Program-made: the position numbers and the translations under genes | Assembly: GCF_001411555.2 (NCBI RefSeq) | Contig: NC_049904.1 | Span: 21,031,370 to 21,095,369, forward strand | Reading direction: 5' to 3' | Length of the DNA: 64,000 nucleotides | Source: Juglans regia | Lineage: Eukaryota; Streptophyta; Magnoliopsida; Fagales; Juglandaceae | Notes under the pieces: generated by a model | What the model saw: only the letters and a program-made list of their open reading frames with translations | What the model was told of the DNA's origin: nothing | Database searches by the model: none | In this document: positions 47,700 to 58,540 of the stretch, one piece after another | How positions within the stretch are numbered: the stretch's first letter is position 1 | Layout: each line of letters starts with the position of its first letter

Positions 47700-48761
47700 C
47701 CTCAGATATGGGCCTAATAGAGGAAAGAACTACATCATCACCCATTTCATTAGGGAACTTATCAAAACTCTGTTCTTTCTTTTCTAGACTCACCCATCAC
47801 TTCCTGCATAGCAGGGGTATCTACGATTTTATTCAAAAATTGATCCCAAGAATCAGTTATCTCCTTTCCCTCCTTTGCTTGTTGACCCTGAAATTCTGCC
47901 TTAGCCTCATTGTTTTCCTTATTAGGCTCCCCACCAGAGTTTTGTTGTTACCAGCCCTATTGTGGTGGTTGATGAGAATCACCACCATACCTTCTAGTGA
48001 ACTAACTACTATTCTTGACCTGATTCACACGTTACCATGGATCAAACTAGTACATATATCCCCTTAGCTTTGGAATCATCATGATTGGGACCTTTGCATT
48101 ACCCCACATGTTCGATGACCCCACACTAAAAGTAGAACATAGGGCGTCTTTCGTACTTGAAAGGGATCCAAAGCTACTTCTGATCCATAGTTAAAAATCT
48201 CCCTCTGAATAATGGTTTGGTTATATCAATCTTCACCTTAAGATGTAAAACATTGCCCCATCCGAGACCATTCTCATCTATCTCCACTTCCAACATCTTT
48301 CTTGCACCCAAGCCTAGCTTAGCCCCCACCTTTTCAGTCATGTTGGCCAGAGGCATGTTGTACGATTGGATCCAAGAAGTTTCATAAGAGAACAGGACAC
48401 CATAGGACATCTTTCAGTGGAGTTTTACCATCAAATTCTTTCAGACTTACCAAAATTTTGTCAAAGGACCACGACCTACCATTCAGCACTTTATTTTTGT
48501 CTCTGACATATTGGAACTCTAACATAAACCTATTATTGCCCACATCCTTGAACTGCATCCAGCCTTCTGGTCTTCATAATCTATTATTGTAGTTCTAAAA
48601 GCCTCTTTGTTGATCGCTTTGTCTGCTATTATTAGGGCTAGCAAACAAAACTTGCCTTTAGAAAATGATTTCTCTAGTGCGCTCTGATCTACCCTGACTG
48701 CTAACACCTCCTGTTCTATGAGGCTGAAATGAGCCCACAACCTTTGTAACTCACTCTCCAT
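47700..48761 (-). pseudogene. LINE ORF1 relic (DUF4283-like)
   Basis: Minus-strand start MESELQRLWAHFSLIEQEV at 48761, then KGKFCLLALIIADKAINKEA. A second frame (48174-48410) has SYETSWIQSYNMPLANMTEK and GNVLHLKVKIDITKPLFRGR. These are the DUF4283 and linker blocks of plant L1 ORF1. Downstream low-complexity coding continues with stops. Frameshifted. Confidence 0.75.
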
Positions 48762-48982
48762 GCACCACTTTCAGACCACGTCTAAAAGGCAAACCTTTGC
48801 AAAAATGAAGACAACACCTCACCCCTCAGACAATGAGAGGACCTCCCTAAAAATATCTCCCAATCAAACAACCCCCTCCCCCCTCACCTCAAAGAAGGGG
48901 AGGCCTCTTCTAGAATATCTATTGGTTGTGTATTTAAAATGCGATTAGAAAAATAAAAAATAAAAAATATTCCCTCCCATGC

Positions 48983-48990
48983 TATATATA
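48983..48990 (+). promoter_or_regulatory. Probable TATA box of the dioxygenase pseudogene
   Basis: TATATATA in CATGCTATATATACACAG lies about 135 bp before the ATG at 49124, leaving a plausible 5' UTR of about 105 bp. It is the only strong TATA-like element between the LINE insertion and the start codon. Confidence 0.5.
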
Positions 48991-49203
48991 CACAGACCCT
49001 TCTGATGCATTGTACATTATTCCAAGCAGAGTTCAATCTCAACTGTTGCTTCTTCATCCTCTTGCGCTAGCTTTAGATAAGCATAATTATTTCCACTTCT
49101 TCAACCCCAACATCATCATTATCATGATAAGCCTCAGGCAACTAACTCAAACAAGTGGGGGCCTCACCTCCATCCCCACCGCTTACAACTTCACTCCTAA
49201 TAA

Positions 49204-52009
49204 TGTGACACCCAGACGCAAAATTGGTATAGTTGGACTATGGATTTTATTTATTTATTTATTTGAACTTGATATTTTAGGTTTTTATATTGCAGACTTG
49301 GGTAGTGATTTTTTTTTATTTGTAGATCTTGGCCATTTATTTATTTTTTTATTCTCCCTGCATGTTTTATTTTTTTGTTTTCTTCTCTTTCCGTCTATTT
49401 TTTTTTCACGCGGCTTATTTCCGTCGCCCATAGCATGCATGCACACACACGGCTTACCCTTCCATCCATGATCACACACGTCTCTAAGTGTACTTTTTTT
49501 CCACTCCATACACACGCACGTCTCCCTCATCCCTCTAGGGTTTTCTCATCACATATATATATACACACTGATTCCCTCATCCCTCGTGCATGATGAAGCC
49601 AAGCTGCCGCTGCCCTCCTTTCATGACCTCGGCCAGCCAAACTTCCCAGAGCATCTACCCTCCTTTGTGAATCACTGCCATCTCCCAAACTCCTCCTCGA
49701 AACCATTCCCAGCCACTAGGCATCGCAGTTGAGCCCAGCCCGATAAACAATTGGTAGTTGTTCTGTGCATCGTTTCCTTAAAAATACAAATCCCATGCGT
49801 CCACTCCATACGGAACCACCCTGCCAAAACCGAGTACAAACACGTCGTAGCCCGAGTGCACGTCCAGGGCAACCACCGCAAGCCATCATGGCACGTCCAC
49901 AAACACCCCTGTTTTTGCTCCCCGAAACAGAGCAAGTTTTTGCTCAAAACGTCCATCGAGCCCCCCTCTGTTGGCCTCTCACTGGGTGTTGCACCTCACT
50001 GTCACCTTCGATCTCCACCGTCGATACCTCACAAAAACCACCGCCACGGACTTTCCGACACCCCCCAGTCCGTCGCGCCTCATAGTGAGCTACATCTCTT
50101 TCCCTCACGTTTTGCTCTCTCTCGTCCAGTGCACAGCCGCCAAGTTCACCACCTTCCACCGCACCCAGCGCCGCACACCTTCCATCACGGTGAGCCTCTG
50201 TCGCACACCTCCTCTTTCGGTTTCCTCTTCTTTTTACAGGGTTTTCAGTTTTCCCTAGAAACAAGCAAAAGCTTTGGACTTGTTGAAAATATTAACGTGT
50301 AGATAGTTTTAAAGTATATGATCTTCATATCCCTAGTAATTACGAAAATGCCATCAAGCATTTTGGTCATTATTTTTTTCGTAAAAAACTCAAACCCTTT
50401 TCTAAGCGTTTTCACATTTGTACCATTCAAGTTATAAAACTCTTTGTATTTTTTTTAAAATGTACTCTCGCTCATTTTTTTTAATTTAGTCTAAAAAGTG
50501 TTATAACAGATAGTAATTACAAATTTATAACTTTATTATTTAGTATTAATTTTATAGTTAGCTTCCGGAAATAAATAAGTTAGAGTTTAAATAGTCAAAG
50601 ATTTTTCTTAATATCGAGATATTTGAGAAATTATGGTATTTTAGGAATTATGAGAATTTTAGGTTTTGAGGACTTAAAATAGGCTCCTTTAGCAATTTAG
50701 GTTTAAATATCGAAATACGTGATTGATTGAAAATTTACGGGAATTACGTGATTTTTTTTATAGGTGACGATTAATATTTGTTTGGCATTTTGAGGAAATT
50801 TTCGAAAAGCTAAGAAGTCCAGGTAAGCGAGGTTTCTATGCTAGACTCTGCATTAAAATTAAATGTGCTGAGGTTATTTTTGAAAAATATACATATCTGA
50901 TTATGAAAAGAAATTTGAACTACCTCAGTTATTTGTTCTGCATTACTCATGAGATTCTGTTTAAGAAGAAATTATTTTCTGTCATGACTGGTGTAGACAT
51001 GAGCTTATTTTTGACATTTTGTTTCTGAACTTTGAAAAAGAGAGCGAATATGAAATTTGTGCATAAATTATGTTGTGATATGATTTTATTCTATTCCGAA
51101 GATTTTGTTCAATATTTTGTTTGGATAAGACGTGATTTCTGAAAACCTTTGGCATTTCTCTCTGATTCTGAATTTGATTATGTTTCCGCTCTATTCAGTT
51201 ACGGCCCTGCCACTGGTGATAATAGTGGCATACGACCCAACCACGGGTTACAATAGTGGATACGGTCCAACCACGGGTAATAATAGTGTATACGGCCCTA
51301 CCTCGGGTTATAGTAGTGATATCTATTTTGAGTGCACACCTTGGTGACAGAGTGATTTATGTTCTGCTTGGCTATCCGCAGATGCACAACCCTACCACGG
51401 GGGTTATACATGGCTTCTGTTATGATATAATGTTTTGATGATGATGATCATCATTTATGCTATGCCAAATGATGTTTTTGAATGAAATTGATCTTGAGTT
51501 TCGCTCTGATATTTTGATCATATTTTCTGCTTCCGCACTCTGAAAATGAAAATATTTTGTTCTGCATTTTGATTTCTGTAAATGCTCATGTTTACATACT
51601 ATTATATGTCCTCTGCTTACTGAGTTGTTGATAACTCACCCCTTTTCTCCATATATTTTTCAACTAATTTTGATGGTTCAGCTGGAGAACAAGAGTAGAA
51701 AGTTTAGTAAGGTATGATGATCGTAATGGAATAAGTGTCTGAGGGTACAAATGCTTATGTGAGAGTCGTAGTTAGTAAACTGATTTATTTTTCGGGTATT
51801 TGATTTGATGAGTTGAGGATGTTTTCGGGTTTTTTTTGGAGAATTTCTAATTTATGTTATTGGGGATTTCTTTATTTTCGCCATGGAGGAACTTAGATTT
51901 TTGGATTGATTAAATGGATTAATATTTTATGGGATTTTCTGGATTTTATAGTTGTGTTATTTAAGTATTAAGAGCTAACTCTCCGGACCTCCGGGAACGG
52001 GGCGTTACA
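49204..52009 (+). mobile_element. 2.8-kb non-coding TG...CA element (solo LTR or LARD), copy A
   Basis: Starts TGTGACACCCAG, ends GGGGCGTTACA, with exact TSD AATAA at 49199-49203 and 52010-52014. Removing element and one TSD restores the dioxygenase reading across the site. No gag, pol, primer site or second LTR was found inside. An 800-bp C-rich part (49400-50260) is open in several frames at once and is not gene-like. A 30-bp tandem repeat lies at 51200-51321. The 3' part matches element B (60966-63355) in inverted orientation. Confidence 0.85.
51200..51321 (+). repeat. Four 30-bp tandem units inside element A
   Basis: Consensus TACGGCCCAACCACGGGTTA then AATAGTGGA. Units begin near 51200, 51231, 51261 and 51291 and differ at several positions. 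Confidence 0.85.
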
Positions 52010-52826
52010 AATAACATCCATGATCTACTAGTTACGGATGAATTATTTGAGGATTCCGTCCCTACCATCGACTTCTCTCTCCTTACCATTGGTACTCTCG
52101 AGCAACGGTCCAAGATCAGCAATGACCTTGGCAAAGCTTGCCAACACTGGGGTTTTTCGTGGTAATTAAATATAATATTGCACTAATTTTGTCTTTGCAT
52201 ACTTTAAAGTACTTGTATTGCTCTTAAGGTTGATGATTATCAGGTGCTCAATCATGGTGTGCTGGATAGCTTGATGAAGGTGATGATTGAGACTTGTGAA
52301 GAGTTTTTCAAATTGGTAGAGGAGAAGAAGCAGGAATATGCAGGGAAGCATATTTTGGATCCAATCTTTTATGGAACCAACATTAATGGTGTAGCAACCC
52401 AAGTGTAAAACTTCTTGAAAGAATAAAGAGATCCATAAGATCTTTTACCTCCAGCCATTTGGGTTTGAGAACTGAAAAACTTACAAAAGAGAGTAGAGAC
52501 TTTCTGTAGAGAAGGGATTTCTAGTATTTTGCCTTAGAACTTTTTGGGGTAAGTCTAATGGAAAACACAAGCCCCTTCATATATAATGGAAAACACAAGC
52601 CCCTTTATATAGGCAAGCCTAGAGACCCTTATTTATTACTCCTACAACCTTTGAGCTACCCTCATTATTTCTACATGTAGAGGGTAAAATAATAATTTTA
52701 CTCTAAGTTAGCATTTTTCATGTTTCTAATTGTTAGTGATAATATTTCTACTTTTAGAATCCTTACTTACAGTTTCTCGTATTTCGTGCTTAATCCCTGT
52801 AACGTGACGATCACTGTAAGGTGTGG

Positions 52827-53013
52827 TTTGGATAATGAGAAGAGATGAGATGAGATGGTTTTAGATGAAAGTTGAATAAAATATTGATAGAGTATTAGTT
52901 TTTAATATTATTATTGTTTTGAAATTTGAAAAAATTGAATTGTTTATTATATTTTGTGTGAGAATTTAGAAAATTTGTAATGATGAGATGAAACACTTTC
53001 ACTATCAAAACAG
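52827..53013. mobile_element. MITE copy 8
   Basis: GGTTTGGATAATGAGAAGAG, AGATGAGATGGTTTTAGATG, TTAATATTATTATTGTTTTG, and the end TTTCACTATCAAAAC. The best preserved copy and a good family reference. Confidence 0.85.
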
Positions 53014-53085
53014 GGCTAAGTTAGCTCTTAACTTACTATCAGATTACTGTGTATGTGTGATGGGTAAGAGAACTACAATTTATGT

Positions 53086-53370
53086 ATGTATATTATTATA
53101 TACGCCATGTCACTTCATGAATACATGTTACATAATTTATTCTGTCATGTATTGTTATCTGTTATAAGTATATCATGTTACATAATGCTATATGTTACAC
53201 GTATATCATGTCATGTAATATTTTCTATTATATTTTTTTGCATGTTACAAAATATTTTCTGTTACATGTTATGCTATGTTACGAAATATTGTATGTTACA
53301 TGTTATATCATGATACGAAATATTTTCTATCTCAAGTATGTCATGTCTTTCGTCTGACATTCATGTCATA
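53086..53370 (+). repeat. Degenerate short tandem repeats (ATGTTACA type)
   Basis: Irregular units of about 20-40 bp with ATGTTACATAAT, ATGTTACAAAATATTTTCTG and ATGTTACGAAATATT. The open frames here only reflect the repeat. Confidence 0.65.
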
Positions 53371-53899
53371 TTACGTTCTGTTAGGGCTTCTGTCCTTTAA
53401 TTTTCGTTTTATGTCACATTTTGTCTCGAGTACAGTTTGTGCATCTTTGGAACAACTTTTCAAGTTATATCAAGTCCGTTTATGTCTATCACGACCCTAA
53501 GTATTAGGATGAGGTAATATGCTAATAGAACTTCTTTGTTCACGTTGGAATGTCTAAATTAGTGTGAAATTCCCTGGGTTGACAAGGTAAACATCAACAA
53601 GATGTGAATGAGATCTAATTAACTGGTCACCAGAGCACAGTAGGCACTAACACCGATGATGCCACCCACATTTCAATTTCTTGTTATACGTACTCATGCG
53701 AGTGCAGATACCTGACACGGGATACTTATAGTTCTTATGTCCACAATTGGTGCATATACCCGTGAACTGACATGTATGTTAACGCACACACAGCTGGTGT
53801 AGATACCTATGTTGTGATGCGGTAATTGGTAGGGACACATGACTCAAAGGAACCCGTGTAGCACCCATATGGTCACTTTTATTTATCATTCTTATTGAA

Positions 53900-54130
53900 C
53901 AAGATTGCATGTTCACGTATTTCACGTTTACGTTCATACTAAGTTCAAGTTCACGTTCAGTCATGTTTCACGTTCACGTTTAGTCTTGTTCCAAGTTCAC
54001 GTTCAGTCATGTTTCAAGTTCACGTTTTGTCCATGTTTCAGTTCAAGTTCATGTTATTCATATCAAGTCCATGTGATGTCAAGTTTTAAGTTCAGTTCAT
54101 GTTTCAGTTCAAGTCATGTCAGTTTATGAC
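53900..54130 (+). repeat. Degenerate short tandem repeats (GTTCACGTTCA type)
   Basis: Irregular units built on CAAGTTCACGTTCAGTCATG and TTTCACGTTCACG recur about eight times. Non-coding. Confidence 0.7.
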
Positions 54131-54391
54131 ATGTTACACGTGAAATTATTTTATGCTTGCTTATGACTTTAATTATGCATTCATGTCTTTACTGCTATGC
54201 ATGTCTCATTAACCTGTGTGAAAGTTATCTATTAACTTGGTGAGATTTGTAAACAAAATATAGTTTACTTTCTTTCCAATGGTAATATACATCTTGTATA
54301 ATTGTAAGCCATGGTATAAATATGAATAGAGACTCTCAATACTCTCACGGTCATTGAGAATATTCATCAAACACTTTGTTTTCAGTCTTTA

Positions 54392-55383
54392 TGTGATACC
54401 TCATATGATAAGGATAATGGTAGGTGGTGTATAAGATCTCACGTTGCGTGAGAATGAGAAGTTTTTGCTCTTTATAAGGTTCCAATGGGGCACCAATTAT
54501 ATCATTGACTAGTCATTTTGGAGTATAGGCTATGTGGTTTGGGCCTTCTATTGGGGCATTACAAATAGTATCAGAGCCTATCCCAATCAGAAATGTGGGA
54601 GTTGAGCCTTGCCACCTATGGAAGACAAGCTCGAGGACTTCGAGAATTTAACGAGGGAGATTGTGATACCCCCATATAATAAGGATAAGGGTAGGTGGTA
54701 TAAGAAATCCCGCATTGGTTAGAAATGAGAAGTTCTTGCTCTTTATAAGGTTCCAAAGGGGCTCCAATTGTATTATTGATTAGTTCTTTTAGAGTATAGG
54801 TCATCTGGTTTAGGCCTTCTATTGAGGCATCACAAACAATATCAGAGCCTATCCTAACCAGAAATATGAGACTTGAGTCGTGCCACCTATGGAAGGCAAA
54901 AGCCCAACGAGGACGTCGAGAATTTAACGGGCGAGATTGTGATACCCCATATGATAAGGATAAGAGTAGGTGGTATATGAGATCCCACATTGGTTGGGAA
55001 TGAGAAGTTCTTACTCTTTATAAGTTTCCAAATGGGCTCCAATTATATTATTGACTAGTCCTTTTGGAGTATAGGCCATGTGGTTTGGGCCTTCTATTGA
55101 GGCGTTACAAATAGTATCAGAGTCTATCCCAACCAGAAATGTAGGACTTGAGCCGTGTCACCTACGAAAGACAGGCCTAACGAGAACCCTGTAAATTTAA
55201 GCGGGGGAGATTGTGATACCTCATATGATGAGGATAAGAGTAGGTAATGTATGAGATCTCATATTGCTTGAAAATGAGAAGTTCTTGCTCTTTATAAAAT
55301 TCTAATGAGGCTCCAATTGTATCATTGACTAGTCATCTTGAAGTATAGAAAATGTAGTTTGAATCTTCTATTGGGACGTTACA
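54392..55383 (+). mobile_element. Four-LTR TRIM array with a single outer TSD
   Basis: Four terminal repeats of 172-173 bp: a 54392-54563, b 54662-54834, c 54938-55109, d 55212-55383. Each starts TGTGATACC and ends with a form of GCGTTACA. They are separated by three internal parts of about 98-103 bp. Each internal part begins with a primer-site relic (a/g)(a/g)TATCAGAGCC next to the LTR and ends with a purine tract (for example ACGAGGGAGAT). CTTTA lies directly outside both ends (54387-54391, 55384-55388). LTRs a and d share variants (ACCTCATATGAT, GATCTCA, TTGc/tTGA) that b and c lack; b and c share CATTGGTT. No coding capacity. Confidence 0.9.
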
Positions 55384-55410
55384 CTTTATCTATATAAGAA
55401 ATATGCATAG

Positions 55411-55502
55411 CAAGTGGCTAATTTTATTATTCAGTGGTCATATGCGTGCCAAATAAAAAGTTATTAAATAACTTTCATTATGAAGAGAATTCCGTCGTAG
55501 TG

Positions 55503-55560
<58 letters not shown>

Positions 55561-55870
55561 GTAAGAGAGGAGTGTGCATTTCAGAAACAGTGACAAATAG
55601 TTATATAGTTTTTTTATTTTTATTTAGTCAACATATTAATACTATATGTAGTGATTTGTTGTTATCCGCGTACATCACAAGCGCAAGAGGCTAATTTTAT
55701 TATTCACTAGTTGTATGCAGGCCAAATAAATAACGGCAAAATAGTATACGTTAATCGTGACAGGAAATGCATGGTTCCAAAGCGTTTTTCTTGACAATGT
55801 CCGTGCATTACTCCAAGCTGTCAACAAAGTCTCACCCAGATCAGCACTAGCATCAGCTTGGCTATCCAAT
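55411..55870. repeat. Locally duplicated segment flanking a 55-nt poly(A) run
   Basis: GGCTAATTTTATTATTCA with a following GTATGC(g/a)(t)GCCAAATAAA block occurs at 55416-55457 and 55689-55730. Between them is an uninterrupted A run at 55505-55559. The right copy continues with sequence like 41560-41705. The A run could be a retroposon tail, but no TSD follows it directly. Confidence 0.6.
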
Positions 55871-56231
55871 TAGCTAAAATTTGCTTAATATCACATTTTA
55901 ACCTTTTGGCTATCCTATTCAATGTCTAGTAATGTTCCATCATCCTATGATACGCATACACCGCCTTATAATAAAAAATAGAGGAATGCTACTAATCATC
56001 CCACACCAAAATTTACATATTTCAAAAAAGTTATTATTATTTTTTATTATTTTATTTTATTATTGTTAAACTAATTGAGTTGTTCTAGTACTTACCATTC
56101 ATACACTACATTCTTGTTATGGGAAGAAGGAAAAAAAATATTAAAAGAGGTGTGGCTTGTGGCTTGTGAGATGCTAAATATAATTATTCTGAAAAATATA
56201 ATGTTGTAAAAGTTTATGCGACGGACAGAGG

Positions 56232-56465
56232 TTAATATTTTTTTATTCAAAAATACTATTCATTATTCTTTTAAACATACATGTTTCATCATCTTATAAT
56301 ATGATAAAGAGTACTCTTATATACAATCTTATAGTGTGTAAGCTCTGCACATTTCGTTTAAAAAAAGTAGGGTCCATCATTAGCAAAAATAATTTTTTTA
56401 TGTCAGCTTCAAATTTATTTATTTATTTCAAAAAGAGTGTATGAAACTTATACTTTAAAATTACA
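56232..56465 (+). repeat. Dispersed repeat, copy 2
   Basis: Pair of 17456-17690, same orientation, with similarity over about 225 bp ending near CTTTAAAATTA. Non-coding. Confidence 0.7.
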
Positions 56466-58140
56466 AATATCATTTCTCTATAAACAATCATTTGAAAATT
56501 TTTAATTAATATGTTTCGAGTGTAACTTAGACTCGACTTGGATGCATCTCTCTAGAGTGAAAATTTTAGAGCCCAACATCTTAAATGACCACTTTGAAAG
56601 TTATCTAATTATTTTCAGAAGGATTTCCGTTTTGGACAAGAACAATAGACCCAAAACATTCAGTAGAGCCCGACATCTAGCAATGCCCAGCCCAAGTCCA
56701 AAAATAACACAAGTAGACAACTTGTAAGCTTCTCATTTAACAGCTGAGAACAGCTTCTAGCCAAAAAAAAACAAAAAAGTCATTTCACTTCTAGGAATAA
56801 AAGAGTGTTTTTTTTTTTTTATTATTATTATCATTGTTATATTCTTTTTCTCATTTCAATTTAGTTGTAAATTTGCTAATTCTAGTTTCCTTTAATACAT
56901 TTTACTCTAGAGTAATCACCAAGTGTATAAAGGATAATCCATATTCAAAATAGGATTTGATATTTCAGTTATTTGTATTAATTAACATTGAATAGTCGTG
57001 TAAGCTTTCGTCACCAAACAGTAAGCCATTTAAAATGCACCGTTTTAAGTTGTCCAATGTGAGTGTGATAGCCATATTTACATCGAGCGGTGCTACTCTG
57101 AGCGTTGATAGTCATATTTATATTGAGCGGTGCTATTCTGTCACTTAGAGGAGCTCGCAGCAAGTTACTGCTACGTTAAATTCACATTGTTTTTTCAATT
57201 TTTTTTCATTTTAAAACATTTTTAAAAAATATATTAATATATAACTAATAGTTACTTCCTTAACTATTAAGTAAAGAAAAAAAATTAAAATATATGAGGT
57301 GTCAAAATGAGAGGACAAGTTGAGTGGACAAAATAACATTTTTCATTTACGTAACGCTTTTACACCAACTCAAACATGTCGCTGATTGATTTGATACTTC
57401 CACTAACCCGTCTTCATTCAGCCATCAACACACAGTAGCACCCAAATTTTTATTTAGATACCATTACATCCAACAAAGTTCCTTAAGTACACAAAGTGAT
57501 ACATAAAACATCAACACGGTCAAATTACAATTTATTTATCAATCTCCTTGTCTGGTTGAAGCACGCAAGCAAATCCTAGCCACTAAAGATAGCCACATCA
57601 CATCTAAAATTCTTCTCCTTGCATGATCCAATCAATCAATGAAATCAACCCGAAAAGAGTAAAAAGAGCGGGAGGGGCTGTAAGTGATAGGAGATTCAAA
57701 CATATTTGAAAATAGCAGCTTAGTAAATAGAACTCAGAATTTACCAGGGGATCACTTTGTATAAACTAACGTCTTATCATCTTAGATTATATTGGGTCAT
57801 TCCATTTTCTCCTACCGATCGATAAGATGGTCAGAATTCAAGATTCAGGCATGTTAGTATGATATGGATTTCCAAACATGATTTTGAGAGTGGTGACAGT
57901 TGAAACATGCTTGGGGGCAGGATTAGAAAAGAGTGGTGAGATAAGTATCAGGTAGAATAAGTGGATTTGTGAGATTTTAGAGAGTATTTGTGAGTGTTGA
58001 GTTTATTTTCTTTGGACTGATATTTGATACTTTGATAATGGAGGATTATTGTATTTTAAGTTATTATTATTATTAATTTTGGTTAAAAGGGTTCACCCCA
58101 TATATGGGCTGTGACAATTAAGAATATTTGATCCACAATT

Positions 58141-58540
58141 TGTGGAGCCGAAGAGGTTCGGTTCGGTTTCGGGGATCTGTAAGTTTTGGACCGAAACCGA
58201 CTGATTAAAATAAATTTATTTTTTTAAAATGTTTTTTAATAATATAATATATTATTTTTATATAATAATTATATAAGTTAATTATGTAATTCTCATTTAA
58301 TCTATTATTATTGACTATATAAAATGTTAAATAATATATGTTATTAGGGGTGAAAAAAAATCGATGAATCGGTAAACTGGATCGGACTACACCAATGGGT
58401 TTGGTCCAGTACCGGGTTTGGTCCGATCTGGTACCAGTTTCATTTTTTTCAAAACCGGTCAAAATCAATCCGGTTTCGATTTTCTTTTTTCTAATACCGA
58501 ACTGAACCAGACCAGACTGGTTCATATATATATTTTAATT
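58141..58540. mobile_element. hAT-type non-autonomous remnants
   Basis: GGTTCGGTTCGGTTTCGG near 58157, and from 58346 TTAGGGGTGAAAAA followed by CGGTAAACTGGATCGG, GGTTTGGTCC, AAAACCGGTC and CCGGTTTCGATTTTC. TAGGGGTG plus CGGTTTGG-rich subterminal repeats are typical of plant hAT derivatives. No paired end or TSD was established. Confidence 0.4.

Larger units (their letters stand above)
45551..48903 (-). mobile_element. L1-type LINE with 19-bp TSD and deleted RT core
   Basis: CCTCTTCTAGAATATCTAT occurs at 45532-45550 and again at 48904-48922. The left copy is followed by TTTTTTT, the poly(A) tail of a minus-strand element, so both ends are fixed. Order on the minus strand: ORF1 (48761 downward), endonuclease (from 47383), the pre-RT segment, then directly the RNase H part. 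The catalytic RT is missing. At 3353 bp it is well short of a complete plant L1. It inserted about 60 bp upstream of the TATA box of the dioxygenase pseudogene. Confidence 0.92.
49124..52389 (+). pseudogene. 2-oxoglutarate/Fe(II) dioxygenase (2-ODD), disrupted 5' part
   Basis: The family hydroxylates or desaturates small molecules such as flavonoids, coumarins or hormones. The first coding piece is 49124-49203 (MISLRQLTQTSGGLTSIPTA). Skipping the insertion and one TSD copy, it resumes at 52015 with IHDLLVTDELFEDSVPTIDF and ISNDLGKACQHWGF, the N-terminal DIOX_N domain. Exon 2 (52244-52389) gives VLNHGVLDSLMKVMIETCEE, then EEKKQEYAGKHILDPI. Three defects are seen: the LTR-like insertion in exon 1, a missing base in the TTTTT before the exon-1 donor (frames of exon 1 and 2 disagree), and loss of everything after exon 2, including the catalytic HxD...H domain. 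Substrate cannot be told. Confidence 0.87.
52390..54391. other. Non-coding region with degenerate repeats; possible LTR start
   Basis: TGTAGCAACCCAAG at 52390, exactly where dioxygenase homology ends, looks like an LTR start, but no matching end or TSD was found. AAAACACAAGCCCCTT is duplicated within 52558-52605. Degenerate repeats follow at 53086-53370 (ATGTTACA..ATATTTTCT words) and 53900-54130 (GTTCAAGTTCACGTTCAGTCATG-like words, shorter in practice). No gene. Confidence 0.5.

Noticed and set aside
49660..50302. Overlapping open frames up to 183 codons on both strands
   Set aside because: This C-rich part of element A is stop-poor in several frames at once; no domain is recognisable, and the frames overlap one another.
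51200..51321. Regular 30-bp repeats considered as CRISPR
   Set aside because: Units are contiguous with no unique spacers, the DNA is plant nuclear, and the array lies in an LTR-like element.
54564..54578. tRNA-like TATCAGAGCC considered as a tRNA gene
   Set aside because: It is a primer-binding site complementary to the tRNA 3' end; no cloverleaf or A/B boxes surround it.
54392..55383. TRIM array considered as Cassandra (5S-bearing TRIM)
   Set aside because: No 5S rRNA A-box/IE/C-box block is visible in the LTRs.
55505..55559. Poly(A) run considered as the tail of a processed gene or SINE
   Set aside because: No TSD directly follows it and no transcript-like sequence precedes it; it may be a simple expansion.
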